The notes under the pieces are model-generated. The model had not been told where the DNA came from and searched no databases. It was given only the letters and a program-made list of their open reading frames with translations. Below are positions 36,843-48,130 of a stretch of 64,000 nucleotides of DNA, piece after piece; position 1 is the first letter of the stretch, and the number at the start of each line of letters is the position of its first letter. Location of the stretch: contig JANCIK010000010.1 in NCBI GenBank assembly GCA_028532985.1, positions 186,001 through 250,000 of the forward strand, given 5' to 3'. The position numbers were made by a program, and so were the translations under genes. The stretch is from Stropharia rugosoannulata. Taxonomy: Eukaryota; Basidiomycota; Agaricomycetes; Agaricales; Strophariaceae.

Positions 36843-37129
36843 CGGCTCTGTTTGGGTTCCTATATATACTCATACTCGGTAAATTTTTGTTCATCTCATT
36901 GCGTATATCCTACTTACCTTCGATCACTTTGATAAGTGCTTCTTCCACTATATTGTGTGCCCTCTGCTCTTCATTCAACATGTGCAATTTCGGCTGCAAT
37001 TTTGTTCCTCCTCTGTCGGATCTGCAATGTGTATCTGCGGTTCCGTTTCTTCTACTGTTCTTCCTTCTCTGCCCTCTTTTTCCTTCGGTGCTACTTTTGA
37101 CATTTCTTCAAGACCTTCCCCAATGTCAA

Positions 37130-38050
37130 TTATGCCCCTTGCTTCTGCGATTTTTTGGTTGCTGTCTTAAGCTGCTTTTCCCAATCGAACATCTTATCTT
37201 GTTCGCTGTATGTCGCATATCTTGCATATCCGCCCCATTCTTTGTTAAGTTCTAGCCCTTCCTCTTCGCTGAATATCCCGTGCTGCACTGCATTGTATAT
37301 GGCATTTTCTCCAAATAATCGTTCCCTTGCCGGTATCTTCATGATCAATGCTCTTTCAATGTCATCTTCTTCAATATCGCGTGCGTTTCCTGTGTCTTCG
37401 TCTGAACCTTCATCTTGTTCTCTCTCCTCTTCTTCGTCTATCGGACCGTCAAATATTGGCTGATTTTCCTCATTGCCGCCCCTCTCTTGCTTTTCTGCAT
37501 CCCTTCGGGCTTTTGCTCCATCGGAACACTCGTAATAATATTGTATGTTGTGCAATATCCGGTATATCTGGTCATCGTTCCCTTTAATCATTTTGTTGAA
37601 TGCCTTTTCAAACATTTCTTTGTGTTTTAGATCGTCACTGAGGCTTCTCCATGGTTTCAGTAGCATCAACATGCTTGCATAATACAAGTCTCTTTCCTGT
37701 TGAAATTTTGAATCATTCTGCGGAAACCATCTCCCCACAAATCGAACAACTGTCTCGTGTCCGTCAGTTCGCACCACCCTACATTGTTTTGGCTTCTTCG
37801 CTTTGGCTTTGTACGGGATCTGCTGATTTTCCTTTCTCCCTCTCTTTACGGCTTCTCCTTCGAAGTTTTCATCGTCTGCCTCTGCCTTTGAATCCTGAAT
37901 CTCGTATGTGTTTCTCATGAACTGATAAAGACTCATGTTTTCTAACGCATTGCCTTGATATTGGTAGTCCTTCAGCTGATCCTTGATAACAATTTGTTTG
38001 TCCACAACTTCAATTTGGTATGTGTCCCCCTTTGATCGTTTTTTCTTTCA
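37130..38050 (-). pseudogene. Helitron linker region between Rep and helicase
   Basis: A 291-codon frame rich in Glu, Asp, Lys and Arg with YQYQGNALENMSLYQFMRNT near 37950, a section typical of the region linking Rep and helicase in fungal Helitrons. The frame upstream (MDEPYRDREQDVSA-like, near 38150) joins only after a shift at a run of four or five Gs near 38020. The acidic block EEEEREQDEGSDEDTGNARD lies near 37400. Confidence 0.65.
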
Positions 38051-38213
38051 GTGCTACACTCTTGGTATTCAACATCATTATCGTATCTCACCTCGTTTGC
38101 TTTGTCTTTTTTCTTGGCCGACACATCCTGCTCCCTATCTCTGTATGGTTCATCCCTATTAAATAGTTTGTAAGTGCCTGCGCTGTTTTTTATTTTTTTT
38201 TAAATTTTTTTAC

Positions 38214-39173
38214 TTACCTCGGTTCTGCAATCCCAGGATATGAATCTTTCAACGCTCTCATCACTGTGTCCCAGAATATTGTCACATAGTTATGTGATTC
38301 ATACACGTCGTCATATCCCATAATGTAGCTCATTATTTCCGGCGCACTGAACTCTCTGTATCTCGTTAGGCTGTTTCCGCATCTCTGCATGAGTCGTTTA
38401 TTGATAAGGTTGAGGTCCGTTTGCTTCTTATCTCGTGCTTTGCAGAATGCTAATGTTTTGGCTAGCAGTGCTGATATATTTGATGATCTTTGCTGCTTCT
38501 TTGTCATGTAATTCGTGATGTAGTAGCAAATCATTGCCGTGTCCATCCCGCTCAGTATCAACTTGATGTCGTGATTACATTTCCCACATCTCATCAGTAA
38601 CGGAAGCCAGTTGTTCAAGAATTCACATGTCCGTTTAGGGCCCCAGTTTCCCTGTTCGTCTACCCACTCCTTGGCAGCCTTCGCCCATGGCGCTCTGCGC
38701 TTGCATACAGCTTTGCCCTTGATAACCTTTATGCAGGCAGTTACTGAACACTTGTGATACTGTAGCGCGCGGACCAACTTAATTTCTTGCTGGTACGCTT
38801 CGTGCTCCGTCGATTTGCGTGAATCAATAGGCCGTGAATAACAAATTCCTTTCTCCTTGGGTATCGCTAATACCTCTTCATTGGATTTCCCATCGATGTC
38901 AGCCTTGATTACAGTGGCAATGTAAGCTTTCATCTTATCTCTGAATTCTTCCGATTTCAATGCCGCTTTTAGTTTGTGTGCTGTTGGTGCATCTTTCAAC
39001 CAGACGAGACAATGTAAATGAAGACTTCCTCGGCCTTGCGCTTCTACCGTCCCTATGTATGCTTGCACCTTCCCGAGAGCTCTGTATGTCCTTTTGATTT
39101 TGCCTAATCTCTGCTTCTTGATACCAAATAAAACTTCCAGAATAGTTGTTATCATGAAGCTGAAATATTCCAC
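38214..39173 (-). pseudogene. Helitron Rep (HUH) domain
   Basis: The HUH motif is visible as GRGSLHLHCLVWL near 39020. The two-tyrosine motif YYITNYMTKK lies near 38520. It also carries a Cys-rich stretch (CGKCNHDIKLILSG). HUH-Y2 enzymes nick and join single strands during rolling-circle transposition (family knowledge). The frame starts abruptly at EYFSFMITTILEVLFGIKK; the stop just upstream and the lack of the usual several hundred residues before it indicate a deletion. At the 3' side, a GTAAGT donor follows AEPR. Confidence 0.85.
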
Positions 39174-39305
39174 AGATGCATTTCAATTTACATTGAATTT
39201 TTATGGCATGCTCACCACTTACCTTCATGATCACTTTCTTCTTCCTCTTCTGCATCGACAAATCCAGCTTCATTCAGCGCGTTCCTCATAATCTCTGCAG
39301 ATCTA

Positions 39306-40159
39306 CTAGGTTAGTCTTTTGTTTTCATATTCCATATGAAGAGATGCTATCTGACCTTCCTCATCTTCATCTTCCGGTACATAGCCTGCCCTCTCCTTGT
39401 CAACAGCTTCTGTATCATCGGAGTACTTTGCTACTAGTCTGATTTTATCTGGTATGTCGTTTTCTGGCAGTTCATTTAGCCTTTCCTCTGATATTTCTAT
39501 GTCTTCATAAAGTGGGTTATTCTTCTTCAACCACGTTAAAGCATCGCGGATTTTTCTCCTTCTCACTCGAAACATTGAAGGCATTGTCTTTTCAACCATG
39601 CCTTTTGGTCCTATGAAAGTCACTCCTATCGTCACAGATAGTATGCTCGGGTGAGGTGGATATAGGTTGCATTCGACCATTGATGATATTTGCTTAGGGT
39701 CAAGTTTGTAGGTCGAAACATTGCCTTTCAGTCCGCTATGCATTTGTGACCGGTCCCAAGTCTTTGTGCCAGCTTTCTTTGGGAAAAGTTTGATGATGTA
39801 TGCGGCTGGAAAATATCTCGCTATGAGAACCTTTTCAGGTATTGAGGTCTTGCAATTGCGATGGTATGTCCCCTATCCACATGTTGTTGGCGAGGCTGAA
39901 CTTGGGAACTTTCTTATTTTTGAGGCTTCCTAGACATTGTAAACATATATAGCCTCTTTCGTTGGTGTTCATGTCTTTGTGGTGTAGTAATAACCCATCC
40001 GTTAATTTATGCACAGGGTGTGGTGTCGCCGGTTTGAGTAAGTGTTTATTAGGTACGTCCTTTATTTCCATCTCCTTCAATTGAAGATGTCCTAGTTCTC
40101 GCACACAGCTCATGCATATTGCCTTCTTTAGCGCTGCGTTGCTTGTGGCATCTATGAAG
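39306..40159 (-). pseudogene. Helitron N-terminal region (DUF6570-like)
   Basis: Reverse-strand pieces: ICMSCVRELGHLQ (near 40110), YICLQCLGSLKNKKVPKFSL with ANNMWIGDIP (near 39920), then after a one-base frameshift near 39843, ARYFPAAYIIKLFPKK (near 39800), SGLKGNVSTYKLD (near 39735) and VTIGVTFIGPKG (near 39615). This order is characteristic of the N-terminal part of agaricomycete Helitron proteins. CxxC and CxxC pairs suggest zinc binding. The end is followed by an apparent short intron with a CTAAC branch-like sequence. Confidence 0.75.
40150..40159 (+). repeat. target-site duplication, left copy
   Basis: ATCTATGAAG directly precedes the left TIR. The same ten bases follow the right TIR at 42666-42675. 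In the Helitron gene the duplicated bases encode part of one short stretch, so removing the insert and one copy restores the family-like order of that region. Confidence 0.85.
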
Positions 40160-42665
40160 GGGCACAGGTAAAAGGCAGTGAGGCGGCAGTGAGGGGCAGT
40201 GAGTCCCTGACACAGCAGTGAGGATCCGTGAGAGTTAGTGACAAGTCAGTGATGGTCGGTGAGGGAGCAGTGAGAGTCAGTGAGGTGACAGAGTGGGTTA
40301 GTGAGGGTCAGCGAGAATTGGTGACAAACTAGTGTGCTGTCAGTGAGGTTCATTACTTATCTGTGTCAGTGAAATTTGTGAGTGAACAAGCAAAAACAAT
40401 CAGTATCTACGAGGATAATTGTCAATATGACATGCCACAAACATTGCTGTTTACTTTGTACAGAGATTAAATAATGGTAACTAAATCTGTATATGACAGT
40501 CCAGTGGAACTGAGCTATTGTCTATGGAGTTAGCGAGTGTTACTAGTTAGCGTCGGTTACTGAGTGTTGATGACTGGTCAGTGAAGTCAGTGAACGGACA
40601 GTGAGTAGCACTGACACGCCAGTTAGCCGTCCATTTGGTCAGTGAACAGTCAGTGACTGGTCAGCGAGGTCAGTGACTCGGCAGTGAGTGTCAGTGAACA
40701 GTCAGTGAGTTCCGTGACCCGGCAGTGAGTGTCAGTGACTGATCCGTGAGGTCCGTGAGCCGTCAGTGAGTGGCAGTGCATGTCAGTGAGAGCCGTGAGC
40801 CGTCAGTGAGGCCCAGTGAAAACGGCTTCCGAGCAAATCCGACGAAAACCGACGAAATCTGCAAGTCAGATATAGTCAGATGTCGTCGGTACGTTTGCTC
40901 CCTCTCCGGAAAGAATCTGATCTGTAGGGATACAGATCATTGCTTGAAGAACCTGATTTCCGCTGGTATCTGATCTATACTGACTTTATCCGACCATTTC
41001 TGATTATTGTTGAATTTGTATATTACTTGATAAATACCGCTGTACACTGCTATCTGCTGATATATACTGACTAGTACAGCTCAAGTGCTCACCTGTGTCG
41101 CCAATAACTGCAATTTGGCAAGTCCAGCATAAATGCAATATAATACAATGTAATATAATATATCAGTACAAGTTCAAAAGTGATATTAAGTGATGAACTT
41201 ACTCCATTGAGAGTCGTAAGTGCGCATTGTATGCCTAACATAACTTCAACTTTTGTCAGATATAACTAACTTTAAAGAATCAATAAAGAATATAGATATA
41301 ACGTACCACTATGCTTGCATATGTCTGTTTTGGCGTGTTGGTGGACTGACACCGCAAGAGGGCTGCCATTTACTAACCGAGACCGAGACCATAAATCAGG
41401 GGTCGGAAGCTCGGCACTCAACCAGCATAATAGATAGGTGTTTGTCCCAGCCGGGCGGGGTACGTGTAAAGGTCGGAGTGCGTGGCTGATGGAAGAAAGA
41501 CGGCCCAGACGGTGGTGAATGCAGTTGGAACTTGACTGGGGCGCGATTCTAGGGTAGCCACGGGTGGCTCAACTGCCAACTTGTAAGATCAGGGCGGGGA
41601 GTCGGGAAACGGCGGGGAATGGGGGGAGTAGATCAGCTCACCATTGTTATAATGCATTAAACACTTGTTCCGAGTTCACTTAAGGGCATATATCCAGAGG
41701 TAAGTTGGACATAACTGCATATATGCGCTAAAATGTTGCTAAAATGGCGACAGTTTGACAATGGCAGTCTACAGAACATTGACAAACTTACTTCTACACA
41801 AAACTCTGCTGGATTTAGCACATCTAGTTATCTTGATGTAGCAAGAATGAGAAGATATGGAAGGAGGCAAGTGGGAAAGTCGACGGGATATAGAGAGGTT
41901 GCAGTGGAGGATGTTGTGGTAGGAAGAAGAAGAGACAACAATTACTTCAATGCGGGGAACACAATTATAGGTCATATGACCGACGTGAACTTACGTAGAT
42001 GGTGAGAGACGTTAGGTCAGCGTGTATGGGACTTGCGTTCTATTGGAATTTTGGACAGAGTCTACAAACAATTTTTGTGAAATGAAGCTAATGTCAAAAA
42101 TAAGCCTATGCAGATGAGGTCAGATACGCACTGCTAGGAGCAGATACAATAGAGAGGTCAGCTTGGCACAGTCTTGGCGCAGTAAAGAATCAGCACAGCT
42201 CGGACTAGAGCAGACCATGGCAGCATTTTTACCCCGTGAGCAGTTCAGCTCGGAAGCCATTTTCACTGGGAGTGAGGGGTCAGTGAATAAGGTCAGTGAG
42301 CAAGAGATTAATAGCCAACAAGGTACAAATTAAAGCAATGCACATGGGTAGATGTTAAATACTGTCATTAATTACAACATATAATTGGGTTCCATGGTAT
42401 TCCTGTAAGAATTACTACAACTAATTTCAAAAAAGAATAGTTCGGAAAGAAGACACAGGCAGACAGTTAAGTCAGTCAATTACAATGCAAAGCACAAATA
42501 GCTATTATTTACATATAGAGTAAGGAGCGGTGGTGTTAAATAATATGATGTGTGAAGTGTCCGTGAGTCGGAGTGAGGTTAGTGAGACGCGTCAGTGAGT
42601 CCGTGAGAATCAGTCACTGACGCTCACTGCCCTCACTGCCGGCTCACTGCCTTTTCCCTTTGCCC
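40160..42665. mobile_element. 2.5-kb non-autonomous TIR element with CAGTGA arrays
   Basis: The left end reads GGGCACAGGTAAAAGGCAGT and the right end, on the other strand, GGGCAAAGGGAAAAGGCAGT. The similarity goes on for about 45 bp through three CAGTGAG units. A 10-bp direct duplication flanks the element. More than twenty CAGTGA words, many as GTCAGTGAGT or GGCAGTGAG, fill 40170-40380 and 40550-40830, and a few lie at 42280-42600. They point the same way until the last 50 bp. No transposase frame was found. A 9-11 bp target duplication fits Mutator-like elements, but the family is not proven. Confidence 0.8.
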
Positions 42666-42675
42666 ATCTATGAAG
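42666..42675 (+). repeat. target-site duplication, right copy
   Basis: ATCTATGAAG follows the right TIR and continues directly into the Helitron reading frame. Confidence 0.85.
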
Positions 42676-43187
42676 CATTCTGTCACAGCCCTAAACTCTT
42701 CTTTGGTAGGCGCTCTAAGAAAGTCACTTTTATTATTCTTTCTACTGCTTCGTTGGAGATAATGTTGTATATTGTGGCCTTGTATACATATAGTTAAGTC
42801 CTGTTCTCTTGTAGCTATCATAGCACTCTGTTTAATGCTCACCTGTTCATTTGCAGTCACAGATTCCGTTTCCGATTCGTCCACCTCTACGCACTCCCTC
42901 TGCCGCTTATGCCCTTGATTATCAACTTCGTCGTCATTATTCAACAATGCTCTTTCCCTCTTCCTTCTGTACTTCTCTTTCCTAATACCTCGGGTCTTAT
43001 CGACTTCAATATAAAACTTTATCCTATCTTCTTCCGTCAAGCCCTCTACAAGGTCGTACAACTTATCTCTGCTCCTTGTGCTATTTCTGCCTGGAATATT
43101 GAGGTTCTTTGCTATAGCTCTGAGATCAAGTATTGTGATGCAGTCCAAAAGTTTTTTGTCCACAACTTCTAATTGCTCTTGTCCCAT
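42666..43187 (-). pseudogene. Helitron protein N-terminus with SAP-like motif
   Basis: The frame starts MGQEQLEVVDKKLLDC. It has LRAIAKNLNIPGRNSTRSRD followed by KLYDLVEGL, a helix-turn-helix pattern like a SAP DNA-binding motif. A Lys/Arg-rich region (KYRRKRERALL) and an acidic stretch follow, and it reaches FRAVTECFID at the insertion point. Beyond that the frame runs into the inserted element and ends after a few foreign residues (stop at 42633). The true continuation is at 40159 downward. Confidence 0.7.
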
Positions 43188-43612
43188 AGTTAAACGGTGT
43201 CATGCAGAATAGGGGAGGGATAATATTCTGGAGTGCAGCAGCGCCGGCAACCCAGTCCCTCCTTACTGCGATAATGGAATTAGGTATGTCTTGCTCAACA
43301 TTTCTTGGCCTTAGATTGTCGATAACACGGAAATCAGCGCTTCCTCACCCTTCCGAGTCCCATGTGCCCCTCCCCCTACATTTTCCTTGGGAGTTGTGAC
43401 ATCATTCTTAATGATTGCACAGCGCATAAGGCACCATTGCAAGATAACAAGTTATTTCAATTATATGTCTTGTGCTCCCTGGTTTCCGTTGCCTCCTATT
43501 TGTTGACCACGCAGCTTCAACTATCACCCGGCGTCGACTGTTCGAAACCATCCACACGGACCATCCTTCTGCCCACACCCCCCACCACCACCCTCTCAAT
43601 TTCTCTGACAAA

Positions 43613-44222
43613 ATGGCATACCAACTGTGGTCCATTGTTGATGAAGGTAAACTGCTGACACTTCAAGAGAGAATGCTAGTGCCCCCTCTTAGCGAGGTAT
43701 GCACCTCTCCACTGCTTCTCTTCAATGAGTTTCTTACTGTTTCATAACTTTCAACAGCTTCCAATGGTTCAATGTTTCCTCGTAGCTGGCCACTGCTCTG
43801 ACGTTGTCATCGTTCCTGTTCCACCTCTTCCTGACATCTTACAAGCCAAAACTCATCAAGAGCTTGACATATTTCTTTGGTTGCCAGGGGCTCCTTATGG
43901 ACTGACTCACTTTAATAATGTTCAAGACTGTCGCCTCACTCTGCGATATACACCTGTACTGGTCAATATACCAGGGGAAGTCTGTTACTTTACATTCATA
44001 TTCTATCATCAGGTGTGTTTGTGGTACTTTATCTGTACTGTATCTAACAATTTATGCCAGAGTCGCATCCGTAAGATGCTTTTATCAGAAAATCAGCTTA
44101 TGTCTCACCTCGTCACGACAATGGGCGTTGGAGATTGGCATGGAGAAGTCCTTGTAGTGAAGACAGATTCTATAAACAATAGTCTCATTGACGTCGTTGA
44201 AGGTGACATGATAGGCTTGTGA
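43613..44222 (+). CDS. small unknown protein, 3 exons, 166 aa
   Basis: Exons 43613-43696, 43758-44012, 44061-44222 with GTATGC...CAACAG and GTGTGT...TGCCAG introns; the total is exactly 167 codons with stop. The protein starts MAYQLWSIVDEGKLL and contains VVIVPVPPLPDILQAKTHQ and WHGEVLVVKTDS. I associate this layout with a small agaricomycete-specific family of unknown function. The frame is also open upstream of 43613, so the start could be earlier. It is transcribed towards the next gene and lies just beyond the Helitron start. Confidence 0.6.
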
Positions 44223-44564
44223 CATCTGCTACCCAGGTACGAGGCATTAGATGTCTATGTAATGCAGTTATCTTTTCTTACTGCCATTACTTAGATTATT
44301 CAAACATTGGAATGACAAGTGAAATCTTCGTCGCAGACCTGTATCTTCTTAGTACAAATGTTTACTTGTATCTACATGTTACATGTCCTTGTCCAATTTC
44401 TTTATTTCCTTGGATTTCATCTACTTACGAACATAGTTTGCGTGTACTTGGCATCGACGGAAAAGGCTGTATCATGTGCATCATATATTTCCCGTTTAAT
44501 CGACTGACACTCTTAATGTGATTCCTCCCTTCTTCCTCCTTCCCGTCATAAGAGAGACACATCC

Positions 44565-45671
44565 ATGGATGAGGTTAACAAAACACCCGTAAGGCATGGT
44601 AAGTTTTAGGGTCGTCTATATTTCTTTACTTTAAATTGACCACCCACTTCAGATTACACACCTGAACGATTCTTTGCTATCACAGAATTGCTAACCGCCG
44701 TCGTCAGCTGGAGTAACTGGTCTACGTTAACACAGCTGGTCCTGGTCAACAAGCGTGCCAGACATATTGTGCAGCGCATCATCAGATTACACATGATATC
44801 GGTCCTCTCCCATTACATGCCCCCGCCGTCTGTTGTTGATTTGTTAAGTTGATGGATGACCAATATTCGGGGCTTGTTGGTGGGGTTGTGCGTTGCATCA
44901 TATCTGTTAACATGCCTGTGCTATTGCACATTGTCCCCTGTCGGCTGGAACTTGTAACATCATTTATGGCTGATTTCTCGCGCTTTGGGACATTGTTCGA
45001 GGGCCTAGGGTACGTCTTCATAGATTCTCGCAACTGCACTTGGGAATATCGACCAGGATGTTTGTTCTATGAATTGTGGGAGCATGATGTATGTAACCAT
45101 TTTTCTACTGAGAAATCATTGCTTATTACTGTTTGCTGCTTACTCTTGTTTATAGCCAGAAACTAAGCGCTCTGTCTGCGTTACCAAATCAAGCGATCCC
45201 ACTCTCATACCTCCTGTTTTTATGGCTGAAATGACGGCGCATGCATACCTAATGACGGCCAACCAAATCCACGCTTTCTATCCCATCGCCCACGACAACG
45301 CCGTAAACATTGATATACGAAAAGATGTTGATGAAGACGACGAAGAATCTGTAGGCTGCCCGTTTGACTATTTCATGTTTGCTTTGAATGCAAATTTTTG
45401 GTACGCGGAGTATGATAAACAACACCGCGAGCGTTGTCCCGCAATTTGGCAATACTATAGGGGCTCTAGTAAAAACTCGGGTATTGGTTCAATTCGTTGG
45501 GGAGGTATTTTGGGAAACTTGATCCTTGCGCCACTTGTTATCTCGACCGAAGGCAGAAGCGACAGTGGTAGTAGTGGCAGAGTAGTAAATGTAGACAGCT
45601 TTGAATCTTGTGAATCTTGCTTGAGTAATGGTACTTGTGGGTGCATCTCCAAAAAAGAGGGTCCTGTATAA
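44565..45671 (+). pseudogene. agaricomycete-type unknown gene with one frameshift
   Basis: Exon 1 44565-44598 (MDEVNKTPVRH), exon 2 from 44653 to 45088, exon 3 45156-45671; both introns are GT-AG. Exon 2 reads LVLVNKRARHIVQRIIRLHM, then PPSVVDLLS and a TGA. The next frame over continues LMDDQYSGLVGGVVRCIISV, so one base has been lost near 44846 (or is a sequencing error). Exon 3 continues VFMAEMTAHAYLMTANQIHA and ends KKEGPV with stop. The N-terminal helices could be F-box-like, but this is weak. The family appears repeatedly in agaricomycetes; function unknown. If the indel is an assembly error, the gene is intact. Confidence 0.55.
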
Positions 45672-47320
45672 CATACCTGGAAGGGAACAGAAACCAACAA
45701 AAGGTAGGTGGAAATGATGGAATGGGACGGAATACCCGCAATTATTTTACCTATATTACACTGGTTTACTTATTTCAAAGAGCACAATACTTACATCTAT
45801 TCTGAGTAATTCATTGCACTTGTAACCAGGGGAACTCCCAACAAACATAAACCAAGTGACAATGCTTCTCAAGTCAGAAGAATTTGACCATATTTCTAAC
45901 TGTATTTTATATTTTCTGTACCTCAACCCAATGATCCAAATGAATTACATATGTATAAAGATACGACATGATAATTCTAATTACAGTCACATAGCTACTT
46001 GTCTACAGGCCTTCTACACGTACGAGCAAAATCAAGTCATTGAGCTTACCAATCTACATATCATTGCCTATTCGCAGCCTGTAATTGTAAATAAAAGTTT
46101 GACTGTGTTATACTGTCATGCATAGGAAAACATACACCTTACGTGCAGCTGAAACAGACTTTAGCCCCTTCAATGTGATCTGTGGCGCCTGCATTCACAA
46201 TGACTAAAGCTCAGTCATGCTATGAGCAAGCAGCTGAAAAGAACTCACCTAGACTAGTAGTACATACATCAACCATGGCAGCATGTATTTTCTATGTGAC
46301 CTCTTGCTCCTCGTCCAATGCATCAGGCGACATAACAACATGCTATGAGAGTGAAGCAGACCTACCGCGCGAGGTGGTACAACAGTGATACGAGTCGGCC
46401 TTGCAGAGGGCACATATATGCAATTGAAATACAGTGTCAATGTTCAATGAAAGAAATGGGGGTATATGCTGGTCACGCATAGTGGTATCTCCAGGTGATT
46501 GTGCAAGGGGAATAAGCTGTGATCATAATTAAGTGCATGTATGCACTTGATATGCACTTAATTTTTTAGATTAAGCCTTAGACTTACAAGATCCAAGGGT
46601 TCTTTGCATTTTTACAATGTTTTTTCTAATAATATGCGCATTATCTCACTTGATGAATGCTTGCAGGCTGGCGCGACACTGCCGTAAGGTTGTACGAGGG
46701 AGTCGTACTCATCACGGCTGCAAACATTATTTAGTATGCTGAAGAAGCAGAGAGCATCGGAAGCCTCACCTCTCATACTGTGACTCCATATCAGAATGCT
46801 TAATAGTCCCCTTTAGACCCACGAACAGCAGCACTACACAAACTTTGCATGTGTCATAGATGCTAGGGTGCCTATGCAATACAAGGCAGTTAAGTGAGCA
46901 AACATATACTTAATACAAGGTTTAGCTTACTATCTCTGTTTTATTTGTGTAATTGCATAGCCAGGCCTTCGACAAGAGGACATGATGGCAGGAGGAAAGA
47001 GAGATGATTGATAGATAGCAGAGCTTGAAAAATGTTAACGCGTCTAGGGTGCGTGTCTAAATATAGATAGTCAGGTGATACACCGCTGAGCTTCGTATTC
47101 TCCTTCTCCTCCCAAACACTGGAATTTCCTCATTCTACTTAGACACTCATAGCAGACTCTAATGTACTACTGGAAGATTTTTTTTGTTCTTATTGGATAT
47201 TCCAGTGTCTGAATACTGAGCTTGTAGCGAGAATGTTCTAGCCAAGTTCTAGTAATGGGGCACATTTTTCTAGCTTGGCTTTTTCCTCTGGACAAATGGT
47301 ACTGAGTATAGCACTAATGG
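45672..47320. other. intergenic, no supported gene
   Basis: Mixed AT-rich sequence with only short chance frames on both strands. GCACTTGATATGCACTTAATT near 46542 is a small local repeat. Confidence 0.4.
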
Positions 47321-47327
47321 TTACTGC

Positions 47328-48130
47328 CTAGCCTTCAAATACATGCAACAGAGCCTTCTCCGCACAGATATTATCCCGGCATGTAGAGCATCTCCACAGG
47401 CACTGTGACATCTTTGCCTCTCCAGTGCTCCAGTCCACCTCAGGGTTGTGTTCCTGGAGCCAAGCATGGCCCAGAAGCATATCTTGACGTCCAAGATTGG
47501 TGACAGGGAAGACAGCACATTTGGTGTGGTCCTTGTAACAAAGGATAAGTTCCACAACTGAGGTGATAGAGCTGTCTTTGTTGAGGGAACTGTCAACATT
47601 GTGGACTGGTGTAAGCCCGCCATAGCAAAGCTCACAACTGCATGCAGATGTGCTAGTCCTACCCCTGATTCTTTTCCCTTTTTACTCACATACAAACACG
47701 TACACAATGCAATAGACACACATCCTTTTTTTATATCACATGTAGCTAGTATTTAGGCATGCACCCAGATACTCGAAGGCCACCTTACCTTCGAATATCC
47801 AGGTGCGCCATACAGTAGCTCAGTACCAACTGTAGACCTTACCTTTGAATATCCAGAACTTGGTCTTCTCATTACTGTCTGAATGCTAAACGCAGTGAGG
47901 CTGCCCTCAAAAGGGACAGCCTTTCAACTGAAATAGGAACCAGGAGAGGGTATTCTGTCAGCCGGTGTTGCTGGACGTACTTGCAATTGATGAAGCATTG
48001 GTCGGCACCACAATCAACCAGGGGGTTGAGACAAAAATGCTGGCCTGTGTCCGTAGTCTCAATTTCCACTGGCAGGTGAAGAGAGTTGGGGCTAGGAGTG
48101 GCAGCAATGGCTACAGACAATAACAGTGTC
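47328..48130 (-). pseudogene. Ty3-type protease relic
   Basis: On the reverse strand, HLPVEIETTDTGQHFCLNPL then LVDCGADQCFINCKYVQQH (near 48010) is the aspartic-protease active site in the D-C-G-A form. After an interruption, NKDSSITSVVELILCYKDH, LGRQDMLLGHAWLQEHNPEV and DWSTGEAKMSQCLW (47560-47390) give the usual end of the domain. The two halves are separated by about 250 bp of unrelated sequence (47610-47880). That sequence contains two copies of ACCTTACCTT(C/T)GAATATCCAG at 47782 and 47837. No RT follows. This belongs to a different Ty3 lineage from the element at 12.6-16.5 kb. Confidence 0.65.

Larger units (their letters stand above)
35337..43187 (-). mobile_element. decayed Helitron with an inserted TIR element
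   Basis: A Rep-helicase gene of Helitron type runs from 43187 to 35337 on the reverse strand, interrupted at 42665-40160 by another transposon. Parts in order: SAP-like N-terminus, DUF6570-like Cys-rich region, Rep (HUH) domain, acidic linker and PIF1-type helicase. Disabling changes include a frameshift near 39843, a missing segment upstream of the Rep core near 39180-39230, a frameshift near 38020 and a TGA at 35645-35643. Typical Helitron ends (5' TC, 3' hairpin plus CTRR) were not found with confidence. Confidence 0.8.

Noticed and set aside
37155..37920. Several forward frames opposite the Helitron linker
   Set aside because: They are complementary to a charged, low-complexity coding region and show Ser/Leu/Phe-rich shadow composition.
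40160..40850. CAGTGA arrays as a CRISPR array
   Set aside because: The repeat word is only 6-9 bp, spacing is irregular, there are no unique spacers of constant length, and the host is a fungus.
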